A stretch of DNA of 64,000 nt from Guyparkeria halophila. GTDB lineage: Bacteria; Pseudomonadota; Gammaproteobacteria; Halothiobacillales; Halothiobacillaceae. The notes beneath the pieces are model-generated. The model had not been told where the DNA came from, searched no databases, and worked only from the letters and a program-made list of their open reading frames with translations. Shown in pieces: positions 26,486 through 36,700 of the stretch. The translations under genes and the position numbers were made by a program. The stretch covers positions 7,501-71,500 of the forward strand of contig NZ_CP140153.1 in NCBI RefSeq assembly GCF_034479635.1. The letters are read 5' to 3'. Position 1 is the first letter of the stretch, and every line of letters starts with the position of its first letter.

Positions 26486-26542
26486 GATAGGAAAATCAAT
26501 TTTTCCTATCCGGAACAACAATTTTCACTTGATAGGACTATC
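26486..26542. promoter_or_regulatory. pair of GATAG/CTATC palindromes (operator-like)
   Basis: A perfect 10-5-10 palindrome GATAGGAAAA-TCAAT-TTTTCCTATC (26486-26510), then GATAG-GA-CTATC (26531-26542) directly in front of the ATG at 26544. The region lies between divergently transcribed genes. The AT-rich symmetrical sequences stand out in a GC-rich genome and look like binding sites for one dimeric repressor, whose identity I cannot name. Confidence 0.6.
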
Positions 26543-26543
26543 G

Positions 26544-26888
26544 ATGATCACCGTCTATGGCATCCCCAACTGCGACACCGTGAAGAAGGCCCGCGCCTGG
26601 CTGGCCGAGCAGGGGCTGGAATATCGCTTTCACGACTTCAAGAAGGCGGGCGTACCGGAAGCCCAACTGGATGACTGGCTGGAGCGATTCGGCTGGGAGA
26701 CGGCGATCAATCGCCGGGGCACGAGCTGGCGCCGCCTGCCGGCAGAGGACCGCGAGGCGATGGACGCCACCCGCGCCCGCGAGGCGGCACTCGCCAACCC
26801 GAGCCTGATCAAGCGCCCGGTGGCGGAACACGACGGCAACACCCTGATCGGCTTTGCCGCCGACGACTGGCAGGAGGCTCTGGCATGA
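26544..26888 (+). CDS. ArsC/Spx-family reductase-like protein (YffB type)
   Basis: 114-aa thioredoxin-fold protein. ITVYGIPNCDTVKKARAWL carries a single Cys (no CxxC), followed by HDFKKAGV, RRGTSWRRLP and NPSLIKRPV. The single-Cys NCDT and RP motifs match the YffB branch of the ArsC family, which is glutathione-dependent or of unknown function, rather than a proven arsenate reductase. The ATG at 26544 lies immediately after the second GATAG palindrome. The stop overlaps dapE by 4 bp; the same gene pair occurs in E. coli. Confidence 0.85.
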   Translation: MITVYGIPNCDTVKKARAWLAEQGLEYRFHDFKKAGVPEAQLDDWLERFGWETAINRRGTSWRRLPAEDREAMDATRAREAALANPSLIKRPVAEHDGNTLIGFAADDWQEALA

Positions 26889-28048
26889 CGGATGCGACCA
26901 TCGATCTTGCGCGCGACCTGATCCGCCGCCCCTCGGTCACCCCGGACGACCAGGGCTGTCAGGCGCTGATCGCCGGGCGGATCGCCCCGCTGGGCTTTGC
27001 GATCGAATCCTTGCGCTTCGAGGAGGTCGACAACCTCTGGGCGGTACAGGGAGGTCGGAACACCGCCGCTCCCTTGTTCGTGTTCGCCGGACACACCGAC
27101 GTGGTGCCGACCGGCGAGGCCGCGCGCTGGACCTACCCGCCGTTCGGTGCCGAGATCCATGGCGGTCGCCTGTACGGGCGCGGCGCGGCGGACATGAAGG
27201 GCTCGGTGGCCGCCTTTGTCACGGCCACCGAGCGCTTCCTCGCCCGACAGCCCGACCCGGCCTTCCGGTTGGGCTACCTGATCACCAGCGACGAGGAGGG
27301 CCCCGCGCAGCACGGTACCAAGCGCGTGGTGCAGTGGCTGCGCGAAAAGGGGATTTCCATCGACTGGTGCCTGGTGGGCGAACCGTCGAGCCGCAACCGG
27401 CTGGGCGACGAGTTCAAGATCGGGCGGCGCGGCTCGATCACGGGCAATCTCGTCATCGAGGGCCGTCAGGGCCACGTCGCCTACCCCCACCTGGCCGATA
27501 ACCCGGTGCATCGCGCCGCGCCGTTCCTGGCCGAGCTGGTGGGGATCGAATGGGACCAGGGCAACGCCCACTTCCCGCCCTCGACCCTGCAGATCGCGAA
27601 CATCCAGGCGGGCACCGGCGCGAACAATGTCATCCCCGGCGAGCTCTCGGTGCAGTTCAATCTGCGCTTCAACACCGAAACCTCGGTCGAAGACATCAAG
27701 AGTCGGGTGGAGGAGTTGCTCAAACGCCACGGCCTGAGCTACCAGCTCGACTGGCATCTCTCGGGCGTCCCATTCCTCACCCGCGACGACGGGCCGATGG
27801 TGGGGGCGGTCGAACGGGCGGTCGAAGGGGTACTGGGTAGTGCGCCGACGCCGTCGACGGCGGGTGGGACCTCGGATGGGCGGTTCATCGCGCCGACCGG
27901 CGCCCAGGTAATCGAGCTCGGCCCGCTCAACGCCACCATCCATCAGATCGACGAGCATGTCGCCGTCGAGGACCTCAAGATGCTGTCGGCGATCTACGAA
28001 CGGCTGCTCGACGAGCTCGACGCGGAGGCCCGACGCCTCAGGGGCTGA
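26885..28048 (+). CDS. dapE: succinyl-diaminopimelate desuccinylase
   Basis: Zinc peptidase-like enzyme (M20 family) releasing LL-DAP and succinate. Metal ligands lie in FAGHTDVVPTG, YGRGAADMKGS, DEEGPAQHGT and the C-terminal ATIHQIDEHV. Dimerisation-domain motif GRQGHVAYPHLADNP is present. 387 aa. Translated from ATG overlapping the YffB-like gene stop, so it should share the palindrome-controlled promoter. It converges with proB. Confidence 0.95.
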   Translation: MTDATIDLARDLIRRPSVTPDDQGCQALIAGRIAPLGFAIESLRFEEVDNLWAVQGGRNTAAPLFVFAGHTDVVPTGEAARWTYPPFGAEIHGGRLYGRGAADMKGSVAAFVTATERFLARQPDPAFRLGYLITSDEEGPAQHGTKRVVQWLREKGISIDWCLVGEPSSRNRLGDEFKIGRRGSITGNLVIEGRQGHVAYPHLADNPVHRAAPFLAELVGIEWDQGNAHFPPSTLQIANIQAGTGANNVIPGELSVQFNLRFNTETSVEDIKSRVEELLKRHGLSYQLDWHLSGVPFLTRDDGPMVGAVERAVEGVLGSAPTPSTAGGTSDGRFIAPTGAQVIELGPLNATIHQIDEHVAVEDLKMLSAIYERLLDELDAEARRLRG

Positions 28049-28069
28049 CAGGCAGGCGCTGCCCTAGCC

Positions 28070-29188
28070 CTAGAGGAGAACCAGGTTGTCCCGGTGCACC
28101 AGCTCGTTCTCCTCGCGGTAACCGATCGCCGCGGCAATCGCCTGGCTGGAGCAACCGACCAACCGGGCGGCATCGCTGCTCGGGTAGTTGACCAGCCCGC
28201 GCGCGAATTCGTGGCCGTCGGCATCGACGATCGAGACCAGCTCACCACGGGCGAACTGTCCCGACACGGCGGTCACGCCGACCGGCAGGAGCGATCGCCC
28301 CTGCCCGGCGACCGCCCGGGCGGCGCCGGCATCGACGCGCAACTGGCCGCGCACCCGCAACTGGCCGGCCAGCCATTGCTTGCGCGCCGCCAACCGGTTG
28401 GTCGCGGGGCGAAAGTGCGTCCCCAGCGGCTCACCGGCGGCCAGCCGGCAGAGCACATCCGCCTCGCTGCCCGCGGCGACGATGGTCGCCGCGCCGGAGC
28501 GGGCGGCGCGCTTGGCGGCCAGCACCTTGGTGTACATGCCACCGCGACCAAGCCGCCCACCTTCCGGCGAGGCCATGCTCTCCAGCTTGGGATCGCCGGC
28601 GGTCACCTCGGCCAGCAGCTTCGCATCGGGCTGCTTGCGCGGATCGGCCTCGAACAGCCCCGGCTGGTCGGTAAGGATCACCAGCATGTCGGCCTCGACC
28701 AGGTTGGCGACCAGCGCGGCGAGCGTGTCGTTGTCGCCGAAGCGGATCTCGTCGGTGGCGACCGTGTCGTTCTCGTTGACCACCGGCACCACGCCTAGGT
28801 CCAGCAGGGTGCGCAGGGTGCTGCGGGCATTGAGGTAGCGCTCGCGGTCGACCAGATCATCGTGGGTCAAGAGGATCTGCGCCGAATGGGTGTCGAACCG
28901 CGCCAGCCCCTCGGCGTACGCCTCGACCAGCCCCATCTGGCCGACGGCCGCGGCCGCCTGCAGCTTGGGCAGGGACTCGGGACGCTCCTCCCAGCCCAGG
29001 CGGGCCATGCCCTCGGCGACCGCCCCGGAGGTGACGATGAGAATCTCGCGCCCCTCGCGCCGGAGTTCGGCCAACTGGCGCGCCCAGGCGGCGATGGCCT
29101 CTCGGTCCAGGCCGCGCCCGTCCCCGGTGACCATCGCCGAGCCGATCTTCACCACCCAGCGCTGATAGCCCCTGACCTCGTCACGCAT
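28070..29188 (-). CDS. proB: glutamate 5-kinase
   Basis: First enzyme of proline synthesis; phosphorylates glutamate. The N-terminal amino-acid kinase domain shows [13 protein letters not shown] and [14 protein letters not shown], with [28 protein letters not shown] further on and [17 protein letters not shown]-terminal PUA domain (about 280-372) is present as in E. coli ProB, where feedback inhibition by proline acts. 372 aa. Located directly downstream of obgE (2-bp gap), a common gammaproteobacterial order. Confidence 0.95.
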   Translation of the reverse strand: MRDEVRGYQRWVVKIGSAMVTGDGRGLDREAIAAWARQLAELRREGREILIVTSGAVAEGMARLGWEERPESLPKLQAAAAVGQMGLVEAYAEGLARFDTHSAQILLTHDDLVDRERYLNARSTLRTLLDLGVVPVVNENDTVATDEIRFGDNDTLAALVANLVEADMLVILTDQPGLFEADPRKQPDAKLLAEVTAGDPKLESMASPEGGRLGRGGMYTKVLAAKRAARSGAATIVAAGSEADVLCRLAAGEPLGTHFRPATNRLAARKQWLAGQLRVRGQLRVDAGAARAVAGQGRSLLPVGVTAVSGQFARGELVSIVDADGHEFARGLVNYPSSDAARLVGCSSQAIAAAIGYREENELVHRDNLVLL

Positions 29189-29190
29189 TC

Positions 29191-30348
<1,158 letters not shown>

Positions 30349-30391
30349 TCACCGGCCAGCCGGGCTGACCGCCAACTCACATCGTGCCGGT

Positions 30392-30649
30392 TCAGGCCGA
30401 CTCGATGCTGACGAAACGGCGGCTCTTCGGACCCTTGACCTCGAACTTCACCTGACCATCGGTCAGGGCGAACAGGGTGTAGTCGCGGCCGACGCCCACG
30501 TTGCTGCCGGCGTGGAACTTGGTGCCACGCTGACGAACGATGATGCTACCGGCGGAGACGGCTTCGCCGCCGAAACGCTTCACGCCGAGGCGCTTGCTTT
30601 CACTGTCGCGCCCGTTCCGGGTAGAGCCTGCTGCTTTCTTATGTGCCAT
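30392..30649 (-). CDS. rpmA: 50S ribosomal protein L27
   Basis: 85 aa, begins [16 protein letters not shown], with the conserved [22 protein letters not shown] segment. Binds 23S rRNA near the peptidyl transferase centre. Located 32 bp downstream of rplU, the normal order. Confidence 0.97.
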   Translation of the reverse strand: MAHKKAAGSTRNGRDSESKRLGVKRFGGEAVSAGSIIVRQRGTKFHAGSNVGVGRDYTLFALTDGQVKFEVKGPKSRRFVSIESA

Positions 30650-30681
30650 GGTTCAAGTCTCCTGGTCTGGTCACCGGGCGC

Positions 30682-30993
30682 TTAAGCGCTGATGCCGGTG
30701 ATCTTGAGTTCAGTGTAGGCCTGGCGGTGGCCCTGACGCTTCATGTGGTGCTTGCGGCGGCGGAACTTGATGATCTCCACCTTCTTGCCACGACCCTGGC
30801 CGACGATCTCGGCGGTGACGCTCGCGCCATCGACGTTGGGCGTGCCCACCTTTATGTCAGAGCCGTCGCCGACCATCAAAACCTGATCCAGCGTCACGGT
30901 GCTGCCGGCTTCGCCAGAGAGCTTCTCGACGCGCACCTTGCTGCCTTGCTCGACGCGGTACTGCTTACCGCCGGTAACGACCACTGCGTACAT
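30682..30993 (-). CDS. rplU: 50S ribosomal protein L21
   Basis: 103 aa, begins [21 protein letters not shown]-terminal [19 protein letters not shown] region typical of L21. First gene of the rplU-rpmA operon; R1 copy 3 lies about 70 bp upstream of its start, so the promoter must lie between them or within the element. Confidence 0.97.
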   Translation of the reverse strand: MYAVVVTGGKQYRVEQGSKVRVEKLSGEAGSTVTLDQVLMVGDGSDIKVGTPNVDGASVTAEIVGQGRGKKVEIIKFRRRKHHMKRQGHRQAYTELKITGISA

Positions 30994-31059
30994 GCTGTAA
31001 AACCCGAATGTTTATGCGTAAAAGGGCTGGCGACACGAAGGCATCGCCAGCCGGCGTTG

Positions 31060-31336
31060 TTAACGGAAGGTCTGCACGAATTCGATGCCACTCTGGCCAG
31101 TCGAGCCGCTCGTGATCGAGGCGCCGACGTCGCTGGCGTGCCGGCGGCCACGTCAAGACGGCGCAACGACTAGCACGGGCGGCTCGGCTGGCCCCGAAGG
31201 GCGGGCCTTGAGCCGGCCACCTGCGGCGTTGCCGCCCTTGGAAAGGGAATCACCCTGTCCGGCGGACGGTCGCCTTGCATCTGCCCGGCTCAAGGCCCGC
31301 AGAGCGGTATCGAATTCGTGCAGGCCTTCCGTAAAG
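31060..31336. repeat. R1-type inverted-repeat element, copy 3
   Basis: A 277-bp foldback between the KamA-type gene and rplU. The outer arms (31060-31095 and 31300-31336) share ACGGAAGG, CTGCACGAATTCGAT and CTCTG with 3-4 mismatches; copies 1 and 2 have TGCACGATTCGAT in the same position. A nested pair GGGCCTTGAGCCGG (near 31203) with CCGGCTCAAGGCCC (near 31286) lies inside. Together with the rplU leader it fills the 380 bp between genes; no coding gene is supported. Confidence 0.72.
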
Positions 31337-31376
31337 GCGCGCAATCTTAGCGACCCACGCCTCGCTCGTCAAGGGC

Positions 31377-32795
31377 TTATGCCTCGACTTCCGCCGCGTC
31401 GATCACCTTGAGACCACTGTCGGCCTGCATGGCCTCGTACTCGTCCTCGAAGAAGAACTTGTCCTCACCGAAGGCCGGCGTCAGCTCGTTGAGCCAGGTG
31501 GCCTGTTCGTCGTACTTGGCGAAGAATGGCCGCTGCACCCAGTCCGGGTTGCGGCCCTGGACAAAGCGCAGCACGAACACCTTCTCCCCAAAGATCTCGG
31601 CCACGCCCTGCACCTCGACCTTGCCCGGTCCGGCGGACATGGACGGCCCGCGCGCGGTGCGCGCCAGGCCCGAGACCTTCTTCATGGCATCACGGTAGAT
31701 GCGATGCGCCTCGGCCAGCGGCACCTCGAAGCGGTACTTCGCACCGGTGTCGCGCTCGACGAACATGTAGTACGGAATCATCCCCAGGCGGACCTGCTCG
31801 CGCCACATGCGTGCCCAGACCTCGCCCGAGTCGTTGATGTGCTTGATCAGCGGGCTCTGGGTGCGGATCTCGGCACCGGTCGCGCGGATGCGCCGGACCG
31901 CCTCGCGGAAGATGGGATTCTCCATCTCCTGGTAGTGGTTGATGTGCGCCATCACCGCGACATGCTTGCCGGACTCGACCAACCGCTCGAACAGGCCCAG
32001 CAACTCGTCGGCGTCCTTATCGGTGACGAAGCGGTACGGCCAGAACGACAGCGCCTTGGTACCGATGCGCACGGTCTGCACGTGCTCGAGACGCTCGTCG
32101 AGCAGCCCCTCGAGATACGGCGCCAGGTGCTTGGTCTTCATCACCATCGGGTCGCCGCCGGTCATCAGCAGGTCGGTCAGGTTGGGGCGCTCGGCCAGGT
32201 AGTCGAGCAGCTGGCCGGCCTCCTTGGAGGCGATCTTGAGATCCTTGTCGCCGACGAACTGCGCCCAGCGAAAGCAGAAGGTGCAGTAGCTGTGGCAGGT
32301 CTGGCCCTGGCTCGGGAAGAACAGCGCGGTCTCGCGGTACTTGTGCTGCACGCCCTCGACCGTCTCGCCGTTGACCTCGGGGAGGTTCATCTCCATCTGG
32401 CCGGCCGGGTGCGGATTGAGCTGGTGACGCAGCTTCCAGGCCAGCGCGGTGATCTCTTCCTTGGGCGCCTCGCGACGATGCAACTCGGCCATCTGCTCGT
32501 ACATCTCGGGGTCGAGCATGTCGCGCTGCGGGAAGGTCAGGGCGAAGATCGGGTCGTCGGGGGCACGGTCCCAGTCGATCAGGTTCTCGATGACGTAGTT
32601 GTTGACGCGAAACGGCAGCACGCTCGCCACCACCTTCATCTCGAACAGCACCTCCTCGCCCAGGCGCTTGAGCGGCTCGATCTTGTCGAGGTGGCGATCG
32701 GTGAAGACCTGCAGCTTGGGCGCTTGCCCGTCCTGCGTACCCGCCGCTTCCTGCTGGCGGGTTCCGGGAATGCTTCGCTTGGCAACAGTCGTCAT
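31377..32795 (-). CDS. KamA-family radical SAM aminomutase
   Basis: 472 aa. The radical SAM cluster motif CxxxCxxC is seen as C167HSYCTFC in GQTCHSYCTFCFRW, followed by LLMTGGDPMVM. The C-terminal region keeps a PSMSAGPGKVEVQ segment whose Lys corresponds to the PLP lysine of lysine 2,3-aminomutase. The stretch FVERDTGAKYRFEVPL replaces the QCDLSLG segment that supplies one lysine-binding Asp in the clostridial enzyme, so the substrate may not be lysine (glutamate or another amino acid is possible). It is longer than EpmB. The start ATG 32795 has GAGG 5 bp upstream. Not obviously in an operon. Confidence 0.8.
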   Translation of the reverse strand: MTTVAKRSIPGTRQQEAAGTQDGQAPKLQVFTDRHLDKIEPLKRLGEEVLFEMKVVASVLPFRVNNYVIENLIDWDRAPDDPIFALTFPQRDMLDPEMYEQMAELHRREAPKEEITALAWKLRHQLNPHPAGQMEMNLPEVNGETVEGVQHKYRETALFFPSQGQTCHSYCTFCFRWAQFVGDKDLKIASKEAGQLLDYLAERPNLTDLLMTGGDPMVMKTKHLAPYLEGLLDERLEHVQTVRIGTKALSFWPYRFVTDKDADELLGLFERLVESGKHVAVMAHINHYQEMENPIFREAVRRIRATGAEIRTQSPLIKHINDSGEVWARMWREQVRLGMIPYYMFVERDTGAKYRFEVPLAEAHRIYRDAMKKVSGLARTARGPSMSAGPGKVEVQGVAEIFGEKVFVLRFVQGRNPDWVQRPFFAKYDEQATWLNELTPAFGEDKFFFEDEYEAMQADSGLKVIDAAEVEA

Positions 32796-33013
32796 AAAAC
32801 CTCGTCTGGTGCGCATGGAATGGGGCCGTGCCGACCACAAAGGCCGGCGAATTCTAGCCCATTTCCCGATAAAAACAACCGCTTATACGTGCGCATGCCA
32901 TCCAAACAGGATGGATCCATGGTCACGACCTCCAACCCGGCCGGCGTCTCGGCGACCATGCCATCTCCGTGATCGACGCCACCCGTGAACCCAGCGGAAA
33001 TCGCAAAGCAGCC

Positions 33014-33781
33014 ATGATCGATCTTCGCCACTGGAGCCTCGCCCTGACTCTCTCCGTGACCACGGGCCTGGCCGCGCTGCTTGCCGGACACGCCGAGCCA
33101 CTGGGTCTGGCGGTGCTGCTGCCATTGCTGGGGCTGGGCCTGATCGTCGCCACCCGCGGGACGATCGGCCCGATGACCGCGGCCATCGCCATCGGCCTGG
33201 GCGTGATCCTCACCCTTCATCTCTGGCCCGGATTTGAAAACCCGCGAATCTGGCAGGACCGACACTTCTGCCGCGACTGCCTGCCGCACAGCCTCTACCT
33301 GTCGGTCGACCAGGCCCTGCTGGTGGCGGCCTGGCTGCCGTTGGTCATCGGGCACTGGCGGGCAGCCAACCCGATGCCTCTGCTGACGGCCAGCGTGGCG
33401 ACCATCGCCGCGGCGGTCGCGCTGGGCATCGCCACCGGCCTGTTCCGCTGGCAGCCCGGCTGGCCCGGCCTGTCGCTACTGACCCTGTTTGCCGCGGCGA
33501 ACCTGGTCACCGTCGCCGCCGAGGAAGTGCTGTTCCGCGGCCTGCTCCAGCGCCACCTGCTGGCCCGACTGGGCGCGACACCGGCCTGGTGGCTCACCGC
33601 CGTGCTTTTCGGCCTGGCCCACCTGCCCTTCGGCATCGAATTCGCCGCCGTGGCCACCGTCGCCGGACTGGGCTACGGCTGGGTGGCCTGGCAGAGCCGT
33701 TCGCTGTGGCCGGCTATCGGCCTGCACTGGCTGGTCAATCTCACGCACTTCTCGCTATTCAGCTACCCGATGCTGGCCTGA
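33014..33781 (+). CDS. CPBP family intramembrane metalloprotease
   Basis: 255-aa protein with about seven hydrophobic helices. The CAAX-protease/bacteriocin-processing signature is complete: EEVLFRG (E170, E171, R175), FGLAHLPF (H203) and HWLVNL (H238). These enzymes cleave membrane proteins or confer bacteriocin immunity; the substrate here is unknown. The ATG at 33014 is preferred to the in-frame GTG at 32969. Divergent from the KamA-type gene. Confidence 0.83.
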   Translation: MIDLRHWSLALTLSVTTGLAALLAGHAEPLGLAVLLPLLGLGLIVATRGTIGPMTAAIAIGLGVILTLHLWPGFENPRIWQDRHFCRDCLPHSLYLSVDQALLVAAWLPLVIGHWRAANPMPLLTASVATIAAAVALGIATGLFRWQPGWPGLSLLTLFAAANLVTVAAEEVLFRGLLQRHLLARLGATPAWWLTAVLFGLAHLPFGIEFAAVATVAGLGYGWVAWQSRSLWPAIGLHWLVNLTHFSLFSYPMLA

Positions 33782-33847
33782 GCAGCGCTCATCGTCTCGT
33801 CTACTCTCAGCCTGCACGCCACTGAATACCGGCCGCGAGGAACCGCC

Positions 33848-34954
33848 ATGTCCCGTGCTCAACTTGCCCTGCTCGCCCTCCTGCCGCTGTTGCCAATGTT
33901 CCCGCTGCTCGCCGCCCACCCCGCACAGGCCGAGCCGACGGTCGAGACGGTCACCGACGAGCTGCACCACCCCTGGGCCCTGACCTTCCTGCCCGACGGC
34001 AACCTGCTGGTCACCGAGCGGCGCGGTCGGCTCTGGCGGGTCGACCCGGCGAGCGGCGAGCGCCAGGCGATCGACGGCCTGCCCGAGGTCGACCACCGCA
34101 ACCAGGGTGGCCTGCTCGACGTGCTCGCCCACCCGGCGCAGGCCGACAACCCATGGACCTACCTGACCTGGGCGGGGCGCTGCGATGGCGGCAATGCCAC
34201 CCACCTGGGTCGTGGGCGGCTGGAGGGCAACCGGCTGGTCGACTTCGAGACATTGTTCGTCGCCACCCCCTGCGTCGATTCCGGCATCCACTTCGGCTCG
34301 CGGTTGGCCTTTGATCGCGACGGCTACCTGTTCATGACCGTCGGCGACCGCGGCGAACGCAATCGCGCCCAGGATCTCGCCGACCACAACGGCTCGGTCC
34401 TGCGATTCCACCCCGATGGCCGCATTCCCGCAGACAACCCGTTCGTCGACCGCCCGGACGCCGAGGCCGCGATCTTCAGCTATGGCCACCGCAACCCGCA
34501 GGGCGCGGCCACCCACCCGCACACCGGCCGTGTCTGGATTCATGAACACGGCCCGCGCGGCGGCGACGAGATCAACATCCCGGTCGCCGGGGAAAACTTC
34601 GGCTGGCCGATCCAGACCTACGGCCGGGAGTATGCCGGACCGGAAATCGCCCCGGACGAAGTGGAGGGCGTCACCGGTCCGCTCCATCACTGGACACCGT
34701 CGATCGCCCCCTCCGGCATGACCTTTTACGACCACGATGCCGCACCCGACTGGCGGGGCAACCTGTTCGTCGGTGCATTGGCCAAGCGCCACCTGGCCCG
34801 GCTGCAACTGGATGGCGAACGCGTGGTCAGCGAGGAACGCTGGCTGGCAGAACGCCACTGGCGTGTCCGCGATGTCGAGGTCGGGCCGGACGGGGCACTC
34901 TGGGTGATTACCGATCATGCCGATGGCCGACTGCTCCGATTGACCCCGGACTGA
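33848..34954 (+). CDS. PQQ-dependent aldose/sorbosone dehydrogenase-like protein
   Basis: 368 aa with a cleavable signal peptide (hydrophobic stretch to HPAQA). Six-bladed beta-propeller of the soluble glucose dehydrogenase/YliI family: HPWALTFLPDGNLLVTER, GGLLDVLAHP, SRLAFDRDGYLFMTVGDRG, SYGHRNPQGAATHP, HEHGPRGGDEIN, GENFGWP and a late VEVGPDGALWVITDHADGRLLRL. Expected to oxidise aldose sugars in the periplasm using PQQ; no pqq synthesis genes are in the window. Confidence 0.87.
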   Translation: MSRAQLALLALLPLLPMFPLLAAHPAQAEPTVETVTDELHHPWALTFLPDGNLLVTERRGRLWRVDPASGERQAIDGLPEVDHRNQGGLLDVLAHPAQADNPWTYLTWAGRCDGGNATHLGRGRLEGNRLVDFETLFVATPCVDSGIHFGSRLAFDRDGYLFMTVGDRGERNRAQDLADHNGSVLRFHPDGRIPADNPFVDRPDAEAAIFSYGHRNPQGAATHPHTGRVWIHEHGPRGGDEINIPVAGENFGWPIQTYGREYAGPEIAPDEVEGVTGPLHHWTPSIAPSGMTFYDHDAAPDWRGNLFVGALAKRHLARLQLDGERVVSEERWLAERHWRVRDVEVGPDGALWVITDHADGRLLRLTPD

Positions 34955-34985
34955 CCGCCGACTGACTGCCAATCCGCGGCCGGGC

Positions 34986-35014
34986 TTGCGCCTGCCAAAC
35001 GAGGCACCTATAGT
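34986..35014 (+). promoter_or_regulatory. promoter of the cus operon
   Basis: TTGCGC (34986-34991), a 17-bp spacer and TATAGT (35009-35014). The start site would be near 35021, only 3 bp before the ATG at 35024, so the first gene may be nearly leaderless. No CueR/CusR-type dyad is obvious. Confidence 0.5.
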
Positions 35015-35023
35015 CCTGACACC

Positions 35024-35356
35024 ATGAAATTCATGCACCTGGTCACCCTGCTGCTCGCCCTCTGGGCACCGCTGAACGCGGTGACCGCCGGCGTGGCCAT
35101 GCTCGATTGCCCGATGAACGACACGATCGAGCACTCGGCCGACTGCCCGAGCATGAGCGGCACGGCCGAGGAGCCCACTGCCTCGGCCGGCTGTGACCAT
35201 TGCGGCAACTGCGTGCTGCTGGGCGGCTTCTCCCTGCCGGCCCAGGCCACCCCGGCCGCCATCCACCAGCCCAACGGCACCCTCGAGGCGCCGTTGGCCG
35301 ATTCGGTGGCCCCGGGCGTTCCGAGCACCCCGTTCCGCCCTCCCCTCTCGGCCTGA
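35024..35356 (+). CDS. small exported Cys/Met-rich protein heading the cus operon
   Basis: 110 aa with an N-terminal signal-like hydrophobic segment. The mature part has cysteines as LDCPMND, DCPSMSG and CDHCGNCVLLGG, which looks suited to metal binding in the periplasm. I recognise no named family. Its position directly upstream of the outer-membrane channel of a Cu/Ag efflux system suggests a copper-related role. No ribosome-binding site is visible, which fits a leaderless start. Confidence 0.65.
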   Translation: MKFMHLVTLLLALWAPLNAVTAGVAMLDCPMNDTIEHSADCPSMSGTAEEPTASAGCDHCGNCVLLGGFSLPAQATPAAIHQPNGTLEAPLADSVAPGVPSTPFRPPLSA

Positions 35357-35446
35357 CACGGCCGAGCACCCCGCGGGCACCACACACCCCGCGACACCTC
35401 GGCTGACCCAGCTTCCTGCTGACCGTCTTCAACCGAGGAAACCACC

Positions 35447-36700
35447 ATGAACCAATCGATTCTCTCGCGGGCCGCTGCGGCCTGGCTGGTGATGGTCGTG
35501 TCGACCATGCCGACGCTGGCCGACTCGTTGGCCGACACCGGACCGCGCCTGACGCTGGAAGCGGCCGTACAGGCCGCGACCCAAAGCGACGAAGGACTGC
35601 AGGCCGCCGACAGGCGGCGTGCCGGGCTCGCCGCGACCGCCGAGGCCGCCGACGAACTGCCCGACCCGCGGCTGTCCGTTGCCCTGCAGAACGTGCCCAC
35701 CGACAACTACAGCCTGAGCGATTCACCCATGACCCAGACGGTGGTGACGCTCTCGCAAAGCCTGCCGCCGGGGGACACGCTCAGCTTCCGCGGTGAGCAG
35801 GCCGAGGCCCGAGTCGCCGGCTCGGTAGCCGCCCTGACCACCGCCGACCACCAGCTCAAGCGCGACGTGCGCCGACTCTGGCTGGCCATCTACCGCGAAG
35901 AGGCCCTGGGCCACCTGCTCGAGACCGAGCGTGAGTTGTACCGCGAGCTGCTGGAAAGCGCGCGCACCGCCTACCAGGTCAACGAAGCCAGCGGCAGCGA
36001 TCTCGTTGCCCTGCAGGCGCGCCTGTCGCGCATCGGGGACGCCCTCGATCGACGACAGGGCGAGGCCCAGGCCGCGCGCGCCCGTCTGGCACGCTGGGTG
36101 GGCGAGGCCGCCGAGCGCCCCCTGCCCGAATCACTGCCTGCCAGCCTGACCGACGAACCGACAGGCGAGCTCGATCACCAGCCCGAACTCGAGCGCCTGC
36201 GCGCCGAGCTCGAGGCCGCTCGAGCCCAGGTGGGCGAGGCCGAGGCGCAATTCGCCCCGGAAATCGGCCTGCAGGTTGGCTATGGCCTGCGGGCGGGTAG
36301 CGAACCCAACACGCTGTCCGCCGGCGTGAGCGTGAGCCTGCCGATCTTTGCCGAGCGCCGCCAGTCGCCCCGGCTGCGCGGAGCGCAGCAATCGGCCCAG
36401 GCCGCCCAACTCGACCTGACCAAGCGCGCGCGTGACCTCGCGGCCGAGGCCGACGGCATCCGCGCCCGGCTGGCCGCCCTGGATCGCCGCATCACCCGCT
36501 ACCAGAACGACATCATTCCCGAACTGCAACAGGTCGCCGAGATGATCCGCGGCGAGATCGGCGCCGGAAGGGGCGAATTCGACGCCCTGATCGAGGCCGA
36601 ACGCGCCGTGGTCGAGGCCCGCCAGGAGCTGCTCACCCTGCGCCTCGACCGCGCCGATCAACTCATCGACCTGCGCTACCTGCTGGAGCCGACCGCATGA
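35447..36700 (+). CDS. TolC-family outer membrane efflux protein (CusC-like)
   Basis: 417 aa with signal peptide (cleavage near TLADS). Two repeats of the OEP family with long helical, Ala/Arg/Glu-rich segments typical of the periplasmic barrel, and short beta regions (LSVALQNVPTDNY, EIGLQVGYGLRAG). Forms the exit duct of the tripartite metal pump. GAGGAA lies 6 bp before the ATG. The stop overlaps the adaptor start (ATGA). Confidence 0.87.
   Translation: MNQSILSRAAAAWLVMVVSTMPTLADSLADTGPRLTLEAAVQAATQSDEGLQAADRRRAGLAATAEAADELPDPRLSVALQNVPTDNYSLSDSPMTQTVVTLSQSLPPGDTLSFRGEQAEARVAGSVAALTTADHQLKRDVRRLWLAIYREEALGHLLETERELYRELLESARTAYQVNEASGSDLVALQARLSRIGDALDRRQGEAQAARARLARWVGEAAERPLPESLPASLTDEPTGELDHQPELERLRAELEAARAQVGEAEAQFAPEIGLQVGYGLRAGSEPNTLSAGVSVSLPIFAERRQSPRLRGAQQSAQAAQLDLTKRARDLAAEADGIRARLAALDRRITRYQNDIIPELQQVAEMIRGEIGAGRGEFDALIEAERAVVEARQELLTLRLDRADQLIDLRYLLEPTA

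Noticed and set aside
30894-31411. Short open frames around R1 copy 3 ending in similar SNSCRPSV peptides on opposite strands
   Set aside because: The similarity is the terminal inverted repeat read from both strands, not conserved protein.
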